A program made the translations under genes and the position numbers. From positions 372,001 through 436,000 of the forward strand of contig NZ_JABBXH010000004.1 in assembly GCF_012932965.1 (NCBI RefSeq): a stretch of 64,000 nt of DNA. Reading direction: 5' to 3'. The notes under the pieces were generated by a model, which was given only the letters and a program-made list of their open reading frames with translations, searched no databases and was not told the origin of the DNA. The stretch comes from Thalassotalea algicola. GTDB lineage: Bacteria; Pseudomonadota; Gammaproteobacteria; Enterobacterales; Alteromonadaceae. Within the stretch, counting starts at the first letter, position 1; every line of letters begins with the position of its first letter. Below, in pieces: positions 1-9,350 of this stretch.

Positions 1-591
1 CTGCCACATTAACATGTCGGCACCAGTCTGCTTTTGAATGTAATTTCCTAAATGACGATCTGGCCCCCACAAGATTTTTTCACCCTGCTCTTCTAGGTGC
101 TCGACGATTTCAAGTGCACAGGATGAAGTTACTATCCAATCTGCTCGCGCTTTAACAGCAGTAGAGGTATTTGCATACACCACTACAGTGCGATCAGGAT
201 GTTCATTGCAAAACGCATCAAACTGTTCAATTGGACAGCCTAAATCTAATGAACATGTAGCTTCAAGAGTCGGCATAACAACAGTCTTTTCAGGCGTAAG
301 TACCTTTGCTGTCTCGCCCATAAATTTGACACCTGCGATGATAAGCGTATCAGCTTCGTGTTGATTACCAAAACGAGCCATTTCCAAAGAGTCTGCTACA
401 CACCCGCCCGTTTCTTCAGCTAACGCTTGAATTTCAGGGTCGGTATAATAATGCGCGATCAATACAGCGTTTTTTTCCTTTAGCAGCTTTTTGATGCTTT
501 CCTTATATTGTGCTTTTTCAGCAACACTTAAAGGTTGTGGTTTTGCGGGAAATTGAAAATCTATATCAACGGCTAAATTCGCTTGCGACAT
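1..591 (-). CDS. nadA: Quinolinate synthase NadA, C-terminus beyond window
   Basis: Quinolinate synthase condenses iminoaspartate with dihydroxyacetone phosphate to make quinolinate for NAD synthesis in the cytoplasm; it is a [4Fe-4S] enzyme. Reading leftwards from the ATG at 589-591 gives [13 protein letters not shown], then the family segments [45 protein letters not shown] and [11 protein letters not shown], which holds the first cluster cysteine. The frame stays open to base 1, so about the first 197 of roughly 350 residues are visible. It lies downstream of the tRNA-Lys genes on the same strand, with about 200 bases between. Confidence 0.95.
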   Translation of the reverse strand, partial: MSQANLAVDIDFQFPAKPQPLSVAEKAQYKESIKKLLKEKNAVLIAHYYTDPEIQALAEETGGCVADSLEMARFGNQHEADTLIIAGVKFMGETAKVLTPEKTVVMPTLEATCSLDLGCPIEQFDAFCNEHPDRTVVVYANTSTAVKARADWIVTSSCALEIVEHLEEQGEKILWGPDRHLGNYIQKQTGADMLMWQ

Positions 592-787
592 TACTAACTC
601 TAATCATCTTTTGGTATTAAAAACGGCGGCAATTATACGCCATACACAAATAAAAGTGTACTAACGCTATTCTCATTATCATAGCGAGAAAGTATAAGAA
701 CAATAAACCTGCGGAATAATAGTAAAAAATTAATAGTTGAATAAGGTTTAACTGGGAGAATAAAGAAATTTTGAACACTTAGAAAAG

Positions 788-863
788 TGGTCGGTCGTGA
801 AGGATTTGAACCTTCGACAAATTGGTTAAAAGCCAACTGCTCTACCAACTGAGCTAACGACCG
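788..863 (-). tRNA. tRNA-Lys(UUU), copy 1
   Basis: A 76-nt cloverleaf on the minus strand. The acceptor arms CGGTCGT and ACGACCG pair over seven bases and are followed by discriminator A and an encoded CCA. The D-arm TAGCTCAGTTGGTAGAGCA, the anticodon loop CTTTTAA with UUU, and a TTC-containing T-arm are all present. It is identical to the copies at 911-986 and 1039-1114. Confidence 0.97.
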
Positions 864-910
864 ATACAGAATAAATTTTAACAATTTAATTCACTTTCTT
901 AAGAAGAAAG

Positions 911-986
911 TGGTCGGTCGTGAAGGATTTGAACCTTCGACAAATTGGTTAAAAGCCAACTGCTCTACCAACTGAGCTAACGACCG
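911..986 (-). tRNA. tRNA-Lys(UUU), copy 2
   Basis: The middle gene of the tandem tRNA-Lys array. It is 76 nt, with anticodon UUU and encoded CCA, and is identical in sequence to both neighbours. The spacers of about 47-52 nt are not identical, apart from the short run GAAAGTGG that overlaps the encoded CCA end. Confidence 0.97.
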
Positions 987-1038
987 ATATCTAAATTGTA
1001 ATAACAAACACTTAACGTCACTCTCCTTGGTAAGAAAG

Positions 1039-1114
1039 TGGTCGGTCGTGAAGGATTTGAACCTTCGACAAATTGGTTAAAAGCCAACTGCTCTACCAAC
1101 TGAGCTAACGACCG
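1039..1114 (-). tRNA. tRNA-Lys(UUU), copy 3 (promoter-proximal)
   Basis: The first transcribed gene of the array, closest to the promoter at 1156-1183. It is 76 nt with the same acceptor, anticodon UUU and CCA as the other two copies. Confidence 0.97.
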
Positions 1115-1155
1115 ACATTTGTTTTTGCGTTTCCCTCTCGTTCAACGCGCCGCAT

Positions 1156-1183
1156 ATGATACTTATAATTTTTTTCAGTGCAA
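1156..1183 (-). promoter_or_regulatory. Promoter of the tRNA-Lys array
   Basis: On the minus strand, TTGCAC (1178-1183) and TATCAT (1156-1161) are separated by 16 bases. A GC-rich stretch (GCGGCGCG) follows directly after the -10 box. Such a discriminator is the usual mark of stringently controlled stable-RNA promoters. Positions follow from the sequence; stringent control is inference. Confidence 0.6.
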
Positions 1184-1259
1184 CAACAATTTTGAAGTTT
1201 TTTTCGAATTCTTGACTGTTTGCGCAAAAACACAACAGAGTGAACAAGTTATCGACAAA

Positions 1260-2036
1260 TTATTGCAGACTTTGTAACCTTGGCTGTGCAAGTTGAGCAG
1301 CTGTTGAATCTGGGTATTGTTCAATCAATTGCTGATAAAGCGACAACGCTTTCGCTTTTTGGTCTTGCTTTTGTGCAACCATACCAAGCTTAAGCATAGC
1401 ATCTGCACGCTTATTTGAGGTTGTGAATTTATCAACTACCACTGAAAACTCAGCAGCAGCTTGCGCTAATTCACCTTTATTAAATAAAAGTTGGCCTAAC
1501 CAATAATGCGCGTTAGGCGCATATGAAGAATTAGGGAAATTCTGATTAAATGCTTGAAACTCAGGAATTGCTTTATCGTATTGCTTATCCCTCAATACCA
1601 TATTAACCGCACGATCATAAGCTTCGTTTTCAGAAAGATTCGTACTGTAATTAACATTAGGATTAGCACTTCCAGTCTGCGGAGCAGCAAGCGTTGTAGG
1701 CACTTGATTAGGTGTTTTTAACGCTTCTGAAACTCGACGTTCAATTTCCTGATATAATTCTCGTTGACGCTCAAGCACTTGCGTTAACTGATGACTATGA
1801 AGTTCTGTTACGCCTCGAAGTTCATTCACTTCCATTTGTAACTCGTCTAACTGACGTTGAATGTTCACTTGTGCACGATTGCGTGCGTTAAGCTGTCGTT
1901 CAAGCGTCGTCAATTTATCAATTGCACCACCAGAAGAGTTACTGCTTACATCTAATACTGGGGCAGGCTGCTGAGCCAGTGCAACAAATGCACCGGCCGA
2001 GACACCTAACCCGAATAAAACTTTATTGAGTTTCAT
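1260..2036 (-). CDS. cpoB: Cell division coordinator CpoB (YbgF)
   Basis: Periplasmic protein that binds TolA and links Tol-Pal constriction with peptidoglycan synthesis during division. It is 258 residues with an N-terminal signal peptide (MKLNKVLFGLGVSAGAFVALA), a coiled-coil trimerisation region at about 38-100, a low-complexity linker, and tetratricopeptide repeats from about 135 to the end (NAHYWLGQLLFNKGELAQAA, ADAMLKLGMVAQKQDQKAKA). It is the last gene of the ybgC-tolQRAB-pal-cpoB run, 23 bases after pal. Length and position match the family. Confidence 0.95.
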   Translation of the reverse strand: MKLNKVLFGLGVSAGAFVALAQQPAPVLDVSSNSSGGAIDKLTTLERQLNARNRAQVNIQRQLDELQMEVNELRGVTELHSHQLTQVLERQRELYQEIERRVSEALKTPNQVPTTLAAPQTGSANPNVNYSTNLSENEAYDRAVNMVLRDKQYDKAIPEFQAFNQNFPNSSYAPNAHYWLGQLLFNKGELAQAAAEFSVVVDKFTTSNKRADAMLKLGMVAQKQDQKAKALSLYQQLIEQYPDSTAAQLAQPRLQSLQ

Positions 2037-2059
2037 TACCGTCCTATTTACTGATTGAA

Positions 2060-2611
2060 TTAGTAAACTAAAACTGCACGACGGTTTTTAGCGAACGCTG
2101 CTTCTGTGCGATCTTTTACCATAGGCTTTTCTTCACCGTAGCTCACAACACTTAATTGAGAAGGTGAAACACCCATGTTTTCTAAGTAAGTAACTACAGC
2201 TTTAGCACGACGCTCACCTAATGCGATGTTGTACTCTGGCGTACCACGCTCATCAGCGTGGCCTTCAATTAGTACTTTAACGCTTGAGTTTTCGTTTAAG
2301 AATTTTGCATGTGCATCTAACATCGCCGAGAACTGGCCTGATAATGTAGAAACGTCAAAGTCGAAATATACAATGTGCTCTGAACGTAGCTTGTCCATCT
2401 CAGCTTGTTTTTGTTGTTCGATAATTTCTGCTTCACGCTTTGCAGCTAACGCTTGTGCATTTCTTTCTGCTTCTTGTTGTGCAGCAGCCTCAGCAGCAGC
2501 ATTTGTATCAACTTGAGATTGGCCATCAGTATCTGAACTTGAGCTACAAGCACCTAATACAAATAATGGTAATGCCACTGCTAAACTCTTCATAACTTTA
2601 TTCAAGCGCAT
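2060..2611 (-). CDS. pal: Peptidoglycan-associated lipoprotein Pal
   Basis: Outer-membrane lipoprotein that binds peptidoglycan and TolB. It is 183 residues. A signal peptide ends in lipobox LGAC with the acylated cysteine at residue 22, followed by a Ser- and Asp-rich tether, then an Ala/Glu-rich helical linker at about 38-75. The OmpA-like domain includes YFDFDVSTL and [20 protein letters not shown], which carries the diaminopimelate-binding Asp and Arg. It lies between tolB and cpoB on the same strand. Confidence 0.97.
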   Translation of the reverse strand: MRLNKVMKSLAVALPLFVLGACSSSSDTDGQSQVDTNAAAEAAAQQEAERNAQALAAKREAEIIEQQKQAEMDKLRSEHIVYFDFDVSTLSGQFSAMLDAHAKFLNENSSVKVLIEGHADERGTPEYNIALGERRAKAVVTYLENMGVSPSQLSVVSYGEEKPMVKDRTEAAFAKNRRAVLVY

Positions 2612-2662
2612 TTTTATTTTTCCTTATTCATGTAAATAGAAATATTTATGTTCTGTTAATTA

Positions 2663-4057
2663 TTATAAAAACGGTGACCAAGCAGGAGACTTAACTTGCC
2701 CATCAAGCGCAGGCAATCTTGCTTTAAATCGACCGTCCACTGATACTAGGCTCAACACCTGTCGGTTATTATGCATAGTACTATAAATTATCATGCCACC
2801 ATTTGGTGAAACACTTGGCGATTCATCTAACCTTGTTTTTGTTAATACTTGGAATAGTCCAGTATCTAATTCTTGTTTAGCTAAATGATATTGACCACGT
2901 GTTCGGTTAACCATTATCAATTGGCGACCATCAGGAGTTAAATTCCCTCCCAAATTCATTTCACCATCAAAAGTTAGCCTTCTAACTTTACCATCGACTA
3001 AATTTACGCGATAAAGCTGAGGTTTTCCACCCCGTTCTGAACTAAAAATCAATGAATTACCATCTGGGCTCCAACTTGGCTCAGTATCTATCGCTCTATG
3101 GCGAGTAACTCTTCTTAGCTGCTTTGTTGCAATATCAATCGTATATAGCTCTGGATTACCGTCTTTGGACAGCACCATTGCAAGTTTTTTACCATCAGGA
3201 GAGAACCGTGGCGCGCCATTAATCCCTTTATATGAGCTAACTAACGTTCTCTTACCTGTATAAATATCGATGATATAAATTTGCGCTTGTCTATTTTCAA
3301 ACGTTACATACGCTAACTGTTCACCACTAGGGTGCCAGCTTGGCGACATTAAAGGCTCTTTTGACTTTAAAATAGTTTGTTCATTGTGACCGTCATAATC
3401 AGCAAAGACAAGCTGGTAAGGGAAGCTCCCTTGATCTCGAACAATAACATAAGCAATTTTGGTTAAAAAAGCACCTTTATCGCCCGTTAGCTTTTCATAA
3501 ACAGCATTACTGATTTGATGAGCAAAACGACGAAATTGGTTAGCACCGATTTGTGCACCGCTATCTAATAGCAAATGTGCTGAGTCAGCGATAAGTCTAC
3601 CGCCACTTAACATTTGTGATTGACCACCAGTAATTTGACCTCGTATTACGTCAATTAACTGATATGTTATTTGGTACCGTCCAATACTAGTTTCCGTAAC
3701 GCTCCCTACCACAATAGCCTCTACTCCTTCTGCGGCCCAAGCTGTATAATCTACTTGTTTATCGTTTTGTGGCTGTTGTGGAAAACGGCTAGATTCAATA
3801 GGGCTAAACTTACCACTTCTTAATAAGTCGTCGCTAATAACCTGGGCAATATTTTCTGGCATTGCACTACTGCCATTATATTGAAACGGTAATACTGCAA
3901 TTGGTCTTGCACTATCCACGCCTTCGGTAATGACAATTTCTAGTGTGGCAAAAGATTTAGTAGAAGCTAATAACAATAACGTTGTCATTAGCAACTTCTT
4001 AGCTAATGAAACAGGTTTGTTGTTTATTCGGAAAAAGGTTTTAATTTTACTGATCAT
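2663..4057 (-). CDS. tolB: Tol-Pal system protein TolB
   Basis: Periplasmic partner of Pal and TolA. It is 464 residues, with a signal peptide near residues 18-38 ([18 protein letters not shown]), an N-terminal alpha/beta domain, and a C-terminal six-bladed beta-propeller. The propeller shows repeated blade motifs such as [38 protein letters not shown] and PAWSPFL. The start gives a slightly long leader; a start nearer the hydrophobic core is possible. It follows tolA by 16 bases. Confidence 0.96.
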   Translation of the reverse strand: MISKIKTFFRINNKPVSLAKKLLMTTLLLLASTKSFATLEIVITEGVDSARPIAVLPFQYNGSSAMPENIAQVISDDLLRSGKFSPIESSRFPQQPQNDKQVDYTAWAAEGVEAIVVGSVTETSIGRYQITYQLIDVIRGQITGGQSQMLSGGRLIADSAHLLLDSGAQIGANQFRRFAHQISNAVYEKLTGDKGAFLTKIAYVIVRDQGSFPYQLVFADYDGHNEQTILKSKEPLMSPSWHPSGEQLAYVTFENRQAQIYIIDIYTGKRTLVSSYKGINGAPRFSPDGKKLAMVLSKDGNPELYTIDIATKQLRRVTRHRAIDTEPSWSPDGNSLIFSSERGGKPQLYRVNLVDGKVRRLTFDGEMNLGGNLTPDGRQLIMVNRTRGQYHLAKQELDTGLFQVLTKTRLDESPSVSPNGGMIIYSTMHNNRQVLSLVSVDGRFKARLPALDGQVKSPAWSPFL

Positions 4058-4073
4058 AATTATTAATATCTGA

Positions 4074-4967
4074 TTAGAATTCTGGAATTACGGTTAAACT
4101 AATTTTTTGCATTTGTCTAAATACTTCAGGATCTTTTGATACGGGTAAAGTGCCTGCTTTATAGACTGCGTTTTTAGCTGCATTACATACAACCGCACTA
4201 CCTTGCCCTGTTTGAACATTGGTAACAAAACCTGATGGTGCAAGAGTTATCGTTAATTTACAAGACTTTCCTTCCATTGTGCTTCGATCTGTGATCAAAA
4301 AACGTTGGATAGTCTGAGTAATCAACGCGGTATATCGGCTAATTTCGGTTTGCATTTGATGACTTCGCGCTTTTTGTCTTGCGGCCATTTCTTGTGCCAT
4401 TTGCTCGGCTAGCATTTTTTCTTGCTGAGCCCTTTCTTTAGCTTCTTTGGCTTTACGTTTGCGTTCAGCTTCTTTACGTTTCTTTTCGGCAGCTTCGCGC
4501 TCTCGCTTTTTCTTAGCTTCTGCAGCTGCTTTTTCTGCCTTTTTCTTACGCTCAGCTTCTTTCCGCTTACGCTCTTTTTCTAGCGCAATTGCTTTTTGCT
4601 TAGCTTTTCTCGCTTTTTCATCGGCTATACGTTTTTCTTTTTCTCTTTGCTTTCGTTGATTCTCAAGCTTTTTAATTCTTGCTTCTTCTTTTTGCTTTCT
4701 GCGTTTGGCGGCCGCAGCTTTGTCTTCTATAGCTTTTAAACGTTTTCTCTCCGCAGCTTTTTTACGAGCTTCTTCTTCACGCAATTTCTTAGCATGATTT
4801 TCAATTATCGATTTATCTACCACTACTGCCTGAATAGGGTTCAAATTAACTTGCATAGGCGTAGGTTTAGGAGGGTGAGAAGTGAAGTTGCCAAAAAACA
4901 ACACAATACCTAACACTGTATGCAAGCTAATACTTAGTCCGATAGGAGAAGTTAATTTACTCAGCAC
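4074..4967 (-). CDS. tolA: Tol-Pal system protein TolA
   Basis: Inner-membrane protein that spans the periplasm and transmits proton-motive energy from TolQR to TolB-Pal. It is 297 residues: one transmembrane segment at about 9-27, a long Lys/Ala/Glu-rich helical domain II at about 55-205 with AERKRK-type repeats, and a C-terminal domain III with two cysteines ([12 protein letters not shown] and [10 protein letters not shown]). It is shorter than the E. coli protein (about 420), which is common because domain II varies in length. The stop is 16 bases before tolB; the start is 3 bases after tolR. Confidence 0.95.
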   Translation of the reverse strand: MLSKLTSPIGLSISLHTVLGIVLFFGNFTSHPPKPTPMQVNLNPIQAVVVDKSIIENHAKKLREEEARKKAAERKRLKAIEDKAAAAKRRKQKEEARIKKLENQRKQREKEKRIADEKARKAKQKAIALEKERKRKEAERKKKAEKAAAEAKKKREREAAEKKRKEAERKRKAKEAKERAQQEKMLAEQMAQEMAARQKARSHQMQTEISRYTALITQTIQRFLITDRSTMEGKSCKLTITLAPSGFVTNVQTGQGSAVVCNAAKNAVYKAGTLPVSKDPEVFRQMQKISLTVIPEF

Positions 4968-4970
4968 CTA

Positions 4971-5393
4971 CTATTTCTCCGGCATATCGGTCATCAAGCC
5001 AACCGAAGGTACACCCGCTTTTTGCAGTAAGACCATTAATTGAATTACTGCATCATACGATACTGCGCCATCACCATTAACCACTACTGGCTTCTTAGGG
5101 TCTAGCTGTAACTGAGCGGCAACTTCGATAGCCAACTCTTCTGCTGATACTCGCTTATTTTTACCCGCGCCTTCGGCAATATAATAATTACCCTCTGCAT
5201 CTACCGAAGCGACTAAAGGCGTTTTACTGTCTTTATCTAAGGGTTCAGAGTCCGCCTTAGGCAAGTCAACTTTAACGCCTTGTGTAATAAGCGGTGCTGT
5301 TACCATAAAAATGATAAGCAATACCAACATAACATCGATATAAGGTACGACGTTTATCTCGGCTACTTTTCTTCTTCTTACACGGTTATACAT
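4971..5393 (-). CDS. tolR: Tol-Pal system protein TolR
   Basis: Part of the TolQR proton channel (ExbD family). It is 140 residues with one transmembrane helix at about 17-37. The helix carries the essential aspartate in VVPYIDVMLVLLIIFMV. A periplasmic domain follows, with PKKPVVVNGDGAVSYD. It sits between tolQ (14-base gap) and tolA (3-base gap). Confidence 0.96.
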   Translation of the reverse strand: MYNRVRRRKVAEINVVPYIDVMLVLLIIFMVTAPLITQGVKVDLPKADSEPLDKDSKTPLVASVDAEGNYYIAEGAGKNKRVSAEELAIEVAAQLQLDPKKPVVVNGDGAVSYDAVIQLMVLLQKAGVPSVGLMTDMPEK

Positions 5394-5407
5394 AATAGGT
5401 TCAGCCC

Positions 5408-6085
5408 TTAGTGTTCAACGGCTGTTTGGCGATGCAATATTGAAGAGAACTCTTCCATAAAGTTACCATAACTATTCTCTAGCTTTTCCACTTTATGACT
5501 AAAGCGGTTAAACGCCATTACTGCTGGAATTGCTGCAAATAATCCCATCGCCGTCGCCACAAGTGCCTCAGCGATACCTGGAGCCACCATTGCAAGTGTT
5601 GCTTGTTGAACAGCACCAAGTGCGATAAATGAGTTCATGATCCCCCAGACCGTACCAAACAAACCTATATAAGGACTTATTGAGCCAACCGTTGCCATAA
5701 ATGGCAAGTGTGTTTCCAAGCTATCAACTTCTCGAGACAAGGCAACACGCATTGCTCGGTGAGTACCATCGACAATTGCTTGCGGAGATTGAATATTACT
5801 TTTTCTTAAACGAGCAAACTCTTTAAAACCTGCAACGAATAAGCTTTCAATACCATGAATTTGTTGTCTAGAAGAAATTTCGTTGTACAACTTAGTCAGA
5901 TCTGCCCCACTCCAAAATCGGTCTTCGAATGTCTTTAACTGCAGCGCTGCTTGATCAAGCACTTTCTTGCGTTGAAATATCATCGTCCAACAGGCTACAG
6001 AAAATGCTAATAAAATCAGCATTACCGATTTAACGAGTAAACTTGCCTGTAAAAATAAATCAAAAATTGATAACTCAGCTGACAC
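5408..6085 (-). CDS. tolQ: Tol-Pal system protein TolQ
   Basis: ExbB/MotA-family proton channel subunit, 225 residues. It has one transmembrane helix near 15-35 and two more near 130-200, including [20 protein letters not shown] and [19 protein letters not shown], both typical of the family. It overlaps the end of ybgC by 11 bases, so the two are probably translated together. Confidence 0.96.
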   Translation of the reverse strand: MSAELSIFDLFLQASLLVKSVMLILLAFSVACWTMIFQRKKVLDQAALQLKTFEDRFWSGADLTKLYNEISSRQQIHGIESLFVAGFKEFARLRKSNIQSPQAIVDGTHRAMRVALSREVDSLETHLPFMATVGSISPYIGLFGTVWGIMNSFIALGAVQQATLAMVAPGIAEALVATAMGLFAAIPAVMAFNRFSHKVEKLENSYGNFMEEFSSILHRQTAVEH

Positions 6086-6485
6086 TTTTTAACGCTCCTA
6101 ATATAAATTCTGGAATAGCACACGGTTTATTTTTTTCGAAATTGACGCACGCGACTTTAACTTCAACTCGACACAATTCCTTAAAGTTCTGGTCGGTTAT
6201 TGACTGATGGAAAATAATGCTAGCTTTTTTTAATTGAATAACTTGGCTGTTCACCGTAATTAAATCATCAAGACGTGCCGACGCAAAATTTTCCATTTCA
6301 ACTCGTCTGACAACAAATCCTACAGATTGTTCGAGAAACTTTGATTGATCTATACCTAATTCTCTTAACCACTCTGTACGAGCTCGCTCAAAAAACTTCA
6401 GGTAATTCGCATAATAAACAATACCGCCAGCATCAGTATCTTCATAGTACACACGGATTGGAAATTTATAGGACGGTGGCGTCAT
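6075..6485 (-). CDS. ybgC: Acyl-CoA thioesterase YbgC
   Basis: Hotdog-fold thioesterase at the head of the tol-pal cluster. The N-terminal segment [28 protein letters not shown] carries the catalytic Asp of the 4-hydroxybenzoyl-CoA thioesterase family. I chose the ATG at 6483-6485 (136 residues); the codon just before it is TTG and adds one residue. It overlaps tolQ by 11 bases. It may act on short acyl-CoA or acyl-ACP near the membrane; the true substrate is not shown by sequence. Confidence 0.92.
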   Translation of the reverse strand: MTPPSYKFPIRVYYEDTDAGGIVYYANYLKFFERARTEWLRELGIDQSKFLEQSVGFVVRRVEMENFASARLDDLITVNSQVIQLKKASIIFHQSITDQNFKELCRVEVKVACVNFEKNKPCAIPEFILGALKSVS

Positions 6486-6783
6486 CAAATGATTTTACAA
6501 GGTTGCTTTATTATTATGACGCTTATAGTAATCACTCTAGCTACGGCTCACAAGGGCTAGACAAGAATATTTCGCTAGAAATTTGTAAAAATTTAATCAA
6601 ATGTAATTCCAAATGTAATTTGTGTTATTAAATTTAAGGAAAGTAAACACATTCAATTTTAGTGAATATTTATTCGCAAACACAGACAATCACCAGCATA
6701 GCTATGCATAAACAAGATCACGAAATATACAACACCATAATTTCGCATTAGTTTTTCTAATGCAAAAGCAAAATTTAATTAGT

Positions 6784-6812
6784 TTGTCACAAAAGTGATA
6801 CTTGCATAAAAT
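6784..6812 (+). promoter_or_regulatory. Sigma-70 promoter for a likely small RNA
   Basis: TTGTCA (6784-6789) and TAAAAT (6807-6812) are separated by exactly 17 bases on the plus strand. Both neighbouring genes (ybgC and ruvB) are on the minus strand, so this promoter drives neither. The expected start is near 6819. Confidence 0.6.
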
Positions 6813-6818
6813 ACACTT

Positions 6819-6980
6819 GTTTTCTGAGCTAGCGCAGTGAGTCATCTCACACAGCACAGATACTTTGAACAGGTGGTTGATAACCATCTCTTCTCTCTGA
6901 CATGTTTCCTGGAATTTTTAACTTCCTTCTATCAACTTTTTAATAAGTTGGCCCGCATCCTTGATGCGGGCTTTTTTTTA
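6819..6980 (+). ncRNA. Candidate small regulatory RNA, about 160 nt
   Basis: This transcript would run from the promoter at 6784-6812 to the intrinsic terminator at 6951-6979. It lies alone in the 576-base gap between ybgC and ruvB. It has no convincing reading frame. It can form a GTGAG-TCAT-CTCAC hairpin, a second stem around GGTGGTT and AACCATC, a pyrimidine-rich middle (CTCTTCTCTCTG), and a CAACTT/AAGTTG stem just before the terminator. I do not recognise a named sRNA family. The rest of the gap (6489-6783) shows nothing definite beyond the expected upstream region of ybgC. Confidence 0.5.
6951..6979 (+). terminator. Rho-independent terminator of the sRNA
   Basis: Nine-base stem GCCCGCATC / GATGCGGGC with a 3-base loop, followed by eight T residues on the plus strand. 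The T-run is on the plus side, so it ends plus-strand transcription. On the minus strand no T-run follows the stem. Confidence 0.85.
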
Positions 6981-7064
6981 TCTAAAGAAAAGTAGATTAG
7001 GCGATTTGAAAAAATCAGGTCAGGCTAGCCTAACCTGATTGAAGTTTAAGACGTGAATATAGTC

Positions 7065-8069
7065 TTACTGTGGTTTAACTAAACCAAAATGACGATAGGT
7101 TCGCTCTGTAACAATACGTCCACGTGGTGTACGTTGTAAAAAGCCTTGTTGAATTAAAAATGGCTCTAAGACATCTTCAATTGTTTCACGCTCTTCACCT
7201 ATAGCGGCAGCTAAATTATCTAAACCTACAGGGCCGCCCATAAATTTTTCTATTATGGCTTCGAGTAACTTTCTATCCATAATATCAAAACCTTCATTGT
7301 CTACCTCTAACATATCAAGAGCTTTCGCTGCTGTATCTTGGTTTACTACTCCTTCAGTTTTTACGTCGGCATAGTCTCTTACCCTACGTAATAAGCGGTT
7401 AGCAATTCGTGGCGTACCTCTAGAGCGGCGTGCAACTTCAAACGCCCCCTCTTGATCTATGGTTAAATTTAAAAAGTGTGCCGAACGTAACACAATATCG
7501 GTTAAATCTTTACTTGAATAAAACTCTAGCCGCTGAACGATACCAAAGCGATCTCGAAGCGGAGACGTTAAAGCGCCGGCTCGAGTTGTCGCACCAATCA
7601 ATGTAAAGGGCGGCAAATCTAACTTGATTGAACGTGCAGCAGGACCTTCGCCAATCATAATGTCTAGTTGATAGTCTTCCATTGCAGGATATAAGACTTC
7701 TTCTACCATAGGACTTAAACGATGAATTTCATCTATAAATAACACGTCGTTTTCTTCCAGATTAGTTAATAATGCAGCTAAATCCCCTGCCTTTTCTAAA
7801 ACAGGTCCAGAAGTGGTTCTAATGTTTACACCCATTTCATTAGCAACGATATTAGCTAGCGTTGTTTTACCTAGGCCTGGAGGACCGAAAATTAACAAAT
7901 GATCGAGAGGTTCATTTCGCTTTTTAGCAGCAGGAATAAAGATTTCCATTTGTGCTTTGACATGATCTTGACCAGTATAGTCGCCTAACATTTTGGGGCG
8001 AATAGCACGATCGACCCCTTCGTCTTCTACTGTTGCTACTGGTTGTATTAATCTATCGGCTTCTATCAT
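7065..8069 (-). CDS. ruvB: Holliday junction helicase motor RuvB
   Basis: AAA+ ATPase that drives branch migration with RuvA. It is 334 residues. Walker A is GPPGLGKTT, Walker B is [10 protein letters not shown], sensor 1 lies in [18 protein letters not shown] with the arginine finger region, and the C-terminal winged helix includes [22 protein letters not shown]. It follows ruvA by 21 bases. Full length for the family. Confidence 0.98.
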   Translation of the reverse strand: MIEADRLIQPVATVEDEGVDRAIRPKMLGDYTGQDHVKAQMEIFIPAAKKRNEPLDHLLIFGPPGLGKTTLANIVANEMGVNIRTTSGPVLEKAGDLAALLTNLEENDVLFIDEIHRLSPMVEEVLYPAMEDYQLDIMIGEGPAARSIKLDLPPFTLIGATTRAGALTSPLRDRFGIVQRLEFYSSKDLTDIVLRSAHFLNLTIDQEGAFEVARRSRGTPRIANRLLRRVRDYADVKTEGVVNQDTAAKALDMLEVDNEGFDIMDRKLLEAIIEKFMGGPVGLDNLAAAIGEERETIEDVLEPFLIQQGFLQRTPRGRIVTERTYRHFGLVKPQ

Positions 8070-8090
8070 TACATTCTCTTTAACGATAAT

Positions 8091-8711
8091 TTAAAGCATG
8101 GCTTTTAAGGCAAGCTTTATCAATTCTTCACTCGATTTATCTTTGCTATATATTGCTTTAATGGCTTTGTCTGCCTGCGCTTGCGTATAGCCAAGAGATA
8201 CTAAAGCATTTAATGCATCACCCTTTGCATCAGATACTATCAGTGTACTCTCTATACTTAAATCTAATGGAGCAGCATCGGTTGCAGGCGTTAAACTTTC
8301 ACTTTGCCAATCTTTTATGCGATCGCGCATTTCAATAAGCAAACGCTCAGCAGTCTTTTTTCCAATGCCTGGTATTTTAACAATTGTTGACGCATCATCG
8401 TGAGCAACACAACTAACAAACTGCTCTGCAGACATTCCTGATAAAATAGCAATAGCCAATTTAGGCCCAACACCGCTTGCTTTAATCAATAACCTAAAAA
8501 GCTTACGATCAACTTTATTAGCAAAACCATAAAGTAATTGTGCGTCTTCACGGACAACAAAATGCGTATATATTATGGTTTCTTCATTAACTTCAGGGAG
8601 TGCATATAGTGTAGTCATAGGTACATGTACTTCATAACCTACACCATTACATTCAATTAATACTTCTGGAGGCAGCTTCTCAACTAACGTGCCACGTAAT
8701 CGTCCGATCAC
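8091..8711 (-). CDS. ruvA: Holliday junction-binding protein RuvA
   Basis: Tetrameric junction-binding subunit of RuvAB, 206 residues. It begins [12 protein letters not shown] from a GTG start. An OB-fold is followed by two helix-hairpin-helix motifs ([18 protein letters not shown] and [19 protein letters not shown]) and domain III, which contacts RuvB. It shares a transcript with ruvB. Confidence 0.98.
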   Translation of the reverse strand: MIGRLRGTLVEKLPPEVLIECNGVGYEVHVPMTTLYALPEVNEETIIYTHFVVREDAQLLYGFANKVDRKLFRLLIKASGVGPKLAIAILSGMSAEQFVSCVAHDDASTIVKIPGIGKKTAERLLIEMRDRIKDWQSESLTPATDAAPLDLSIESTLIVSDAKGDALNALVSLGYTQAQADKAIKAIYSKDKSSEELIKLALKAML

Positions 8712-8748
8712 AAAAATGTTCCACTAATTATTTTTGAAAAGCTTAACA

Positions 8749-8764
8749 CTAGATATTTATACAG
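8749..8764 (-). promoter_or_regulatory. LexA (SOS) box upstream of ruvAB
   Basis: The 16-mer CTAGATATTTATACAG has the CTGT-N8-ACAG layout with two mismatches in one half. It lies in the gap between ruvC and ruvA, just upstream of the ruvA start. The E. coli ruvAB operon is LexA-controlled by a box of similar AT-rich core. Binding is inferred. Confidence 0.5.
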
Positions 8765-8775
8765 TAAATAGAAAT

Positions 8776-9306
8776 TTACTTTCTTAAGCGACCACGTACG
8801 GTTTTGCTTGCTTGTCCAGCCAATTTAGTTAACGAATCATGGCTATGTGCATGACACAGCGCAACAGCTAAAGCATCGGCAGCGTCAGCCTGAGGTGTGC
8901 CAGGAAGCTTTAAAATAGATTTAACCATATGTTGAACCTGCGTCTTATCTGCGGCGCCTGTTCCAACCACCGACTGTTTAATTTGCCTAGCTGAATACTC
9001 GGCAATTGTCATACCTGAATTCGTCGCCGCTACTATCGCAGCACCTCGTGCTTGACCTAGTTTCAGTGCAGAGTCAGGATTAGTCGCCATAAAGACTTGT
9101 TCTATTGCAAACATGTCTGGTTTAAATTGAATGATTAACTCTGAAACACCTGCAAATATTGTCTGTAGCCGCGCACCTAAGTCTTCGCCAGCGGCAATAG
9201 CCTTAATGCAACCACTACCAAGATAGTTAAACTTTCTGCCCTGTTGTTCGATTACGCCGTAACCTGTATAGCGCGAACCGGGATCAATGCCTAATATAAT
9301 CGACAA
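8776..9306 (-). CDS. ruvC: Crossover junction endodeoxyribonuclease RuvC
   Basis: Holliday junction resolvase with an RNase H fold. I chose the TTG at 9304-9306, giving [17 protein letters not shown], the usual family N-terminus. A GAGGA ribosome-binding site lies about 5 bases upstream. An in-frame ATG at 9316-9318 would add four residues and overlap the T-run of the terminator next to it. Acidic catalytic residues are visible in [24 protein letters not shown] and [19 protein letters not shown]. It is separated from ruvA by a LexA-like box. Confidence 0.95.
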   Translation of the reverse strand: MSIILGIDPGSRYTGYGVIEQQGRKFNYLGSGCIKAIAAGEDLGARLQTIFAGVSELIIQFKPDMFAIEQVFMATNPDSALKLGQARGAAIVAATNSGMTIAEYSARQIKQSVVGTGAADKTQVQHMVKSILKLPGTPQADAADALAVALCHAHSHDSLTKLAGQASKTVRGRLRK

Positions 9307-9318
9307 AATATTCCTCAT

Positions 9319-9350
9319 AAAAAAGCGCGCTTATTAGCGCGCTTTTTTTT
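9319..9350 (-). terminator. Bidirectional terminator between aspS and ruvC
   Basis: Inverted repeat AGCGCGC-TTATTA-GCGCGCT with A's on the left and eight T's on the right. On the minus strand it ends aspS transcription. The aspS stop codon lies at the edge of the T-run, and the T-run on the ruvC side touches the upstream ATG of ruvC. Confidence 0.75.

Noticed and set aside
633-884. An 83-residue minus-strand reading frame over tRNA copy 1
   Set aside because: It runs across a tRNA gene and its flank, and the protein has no ribosome site or family pattern.
6702-6887. A 61-residue minus-strand frame in the ybgC-ruvB gap
   Set aside because: It overlaps the plus-strand promoter and candidate sRNA, has no good ribosome site, and its Cys/Lys-rich sequence looks random.
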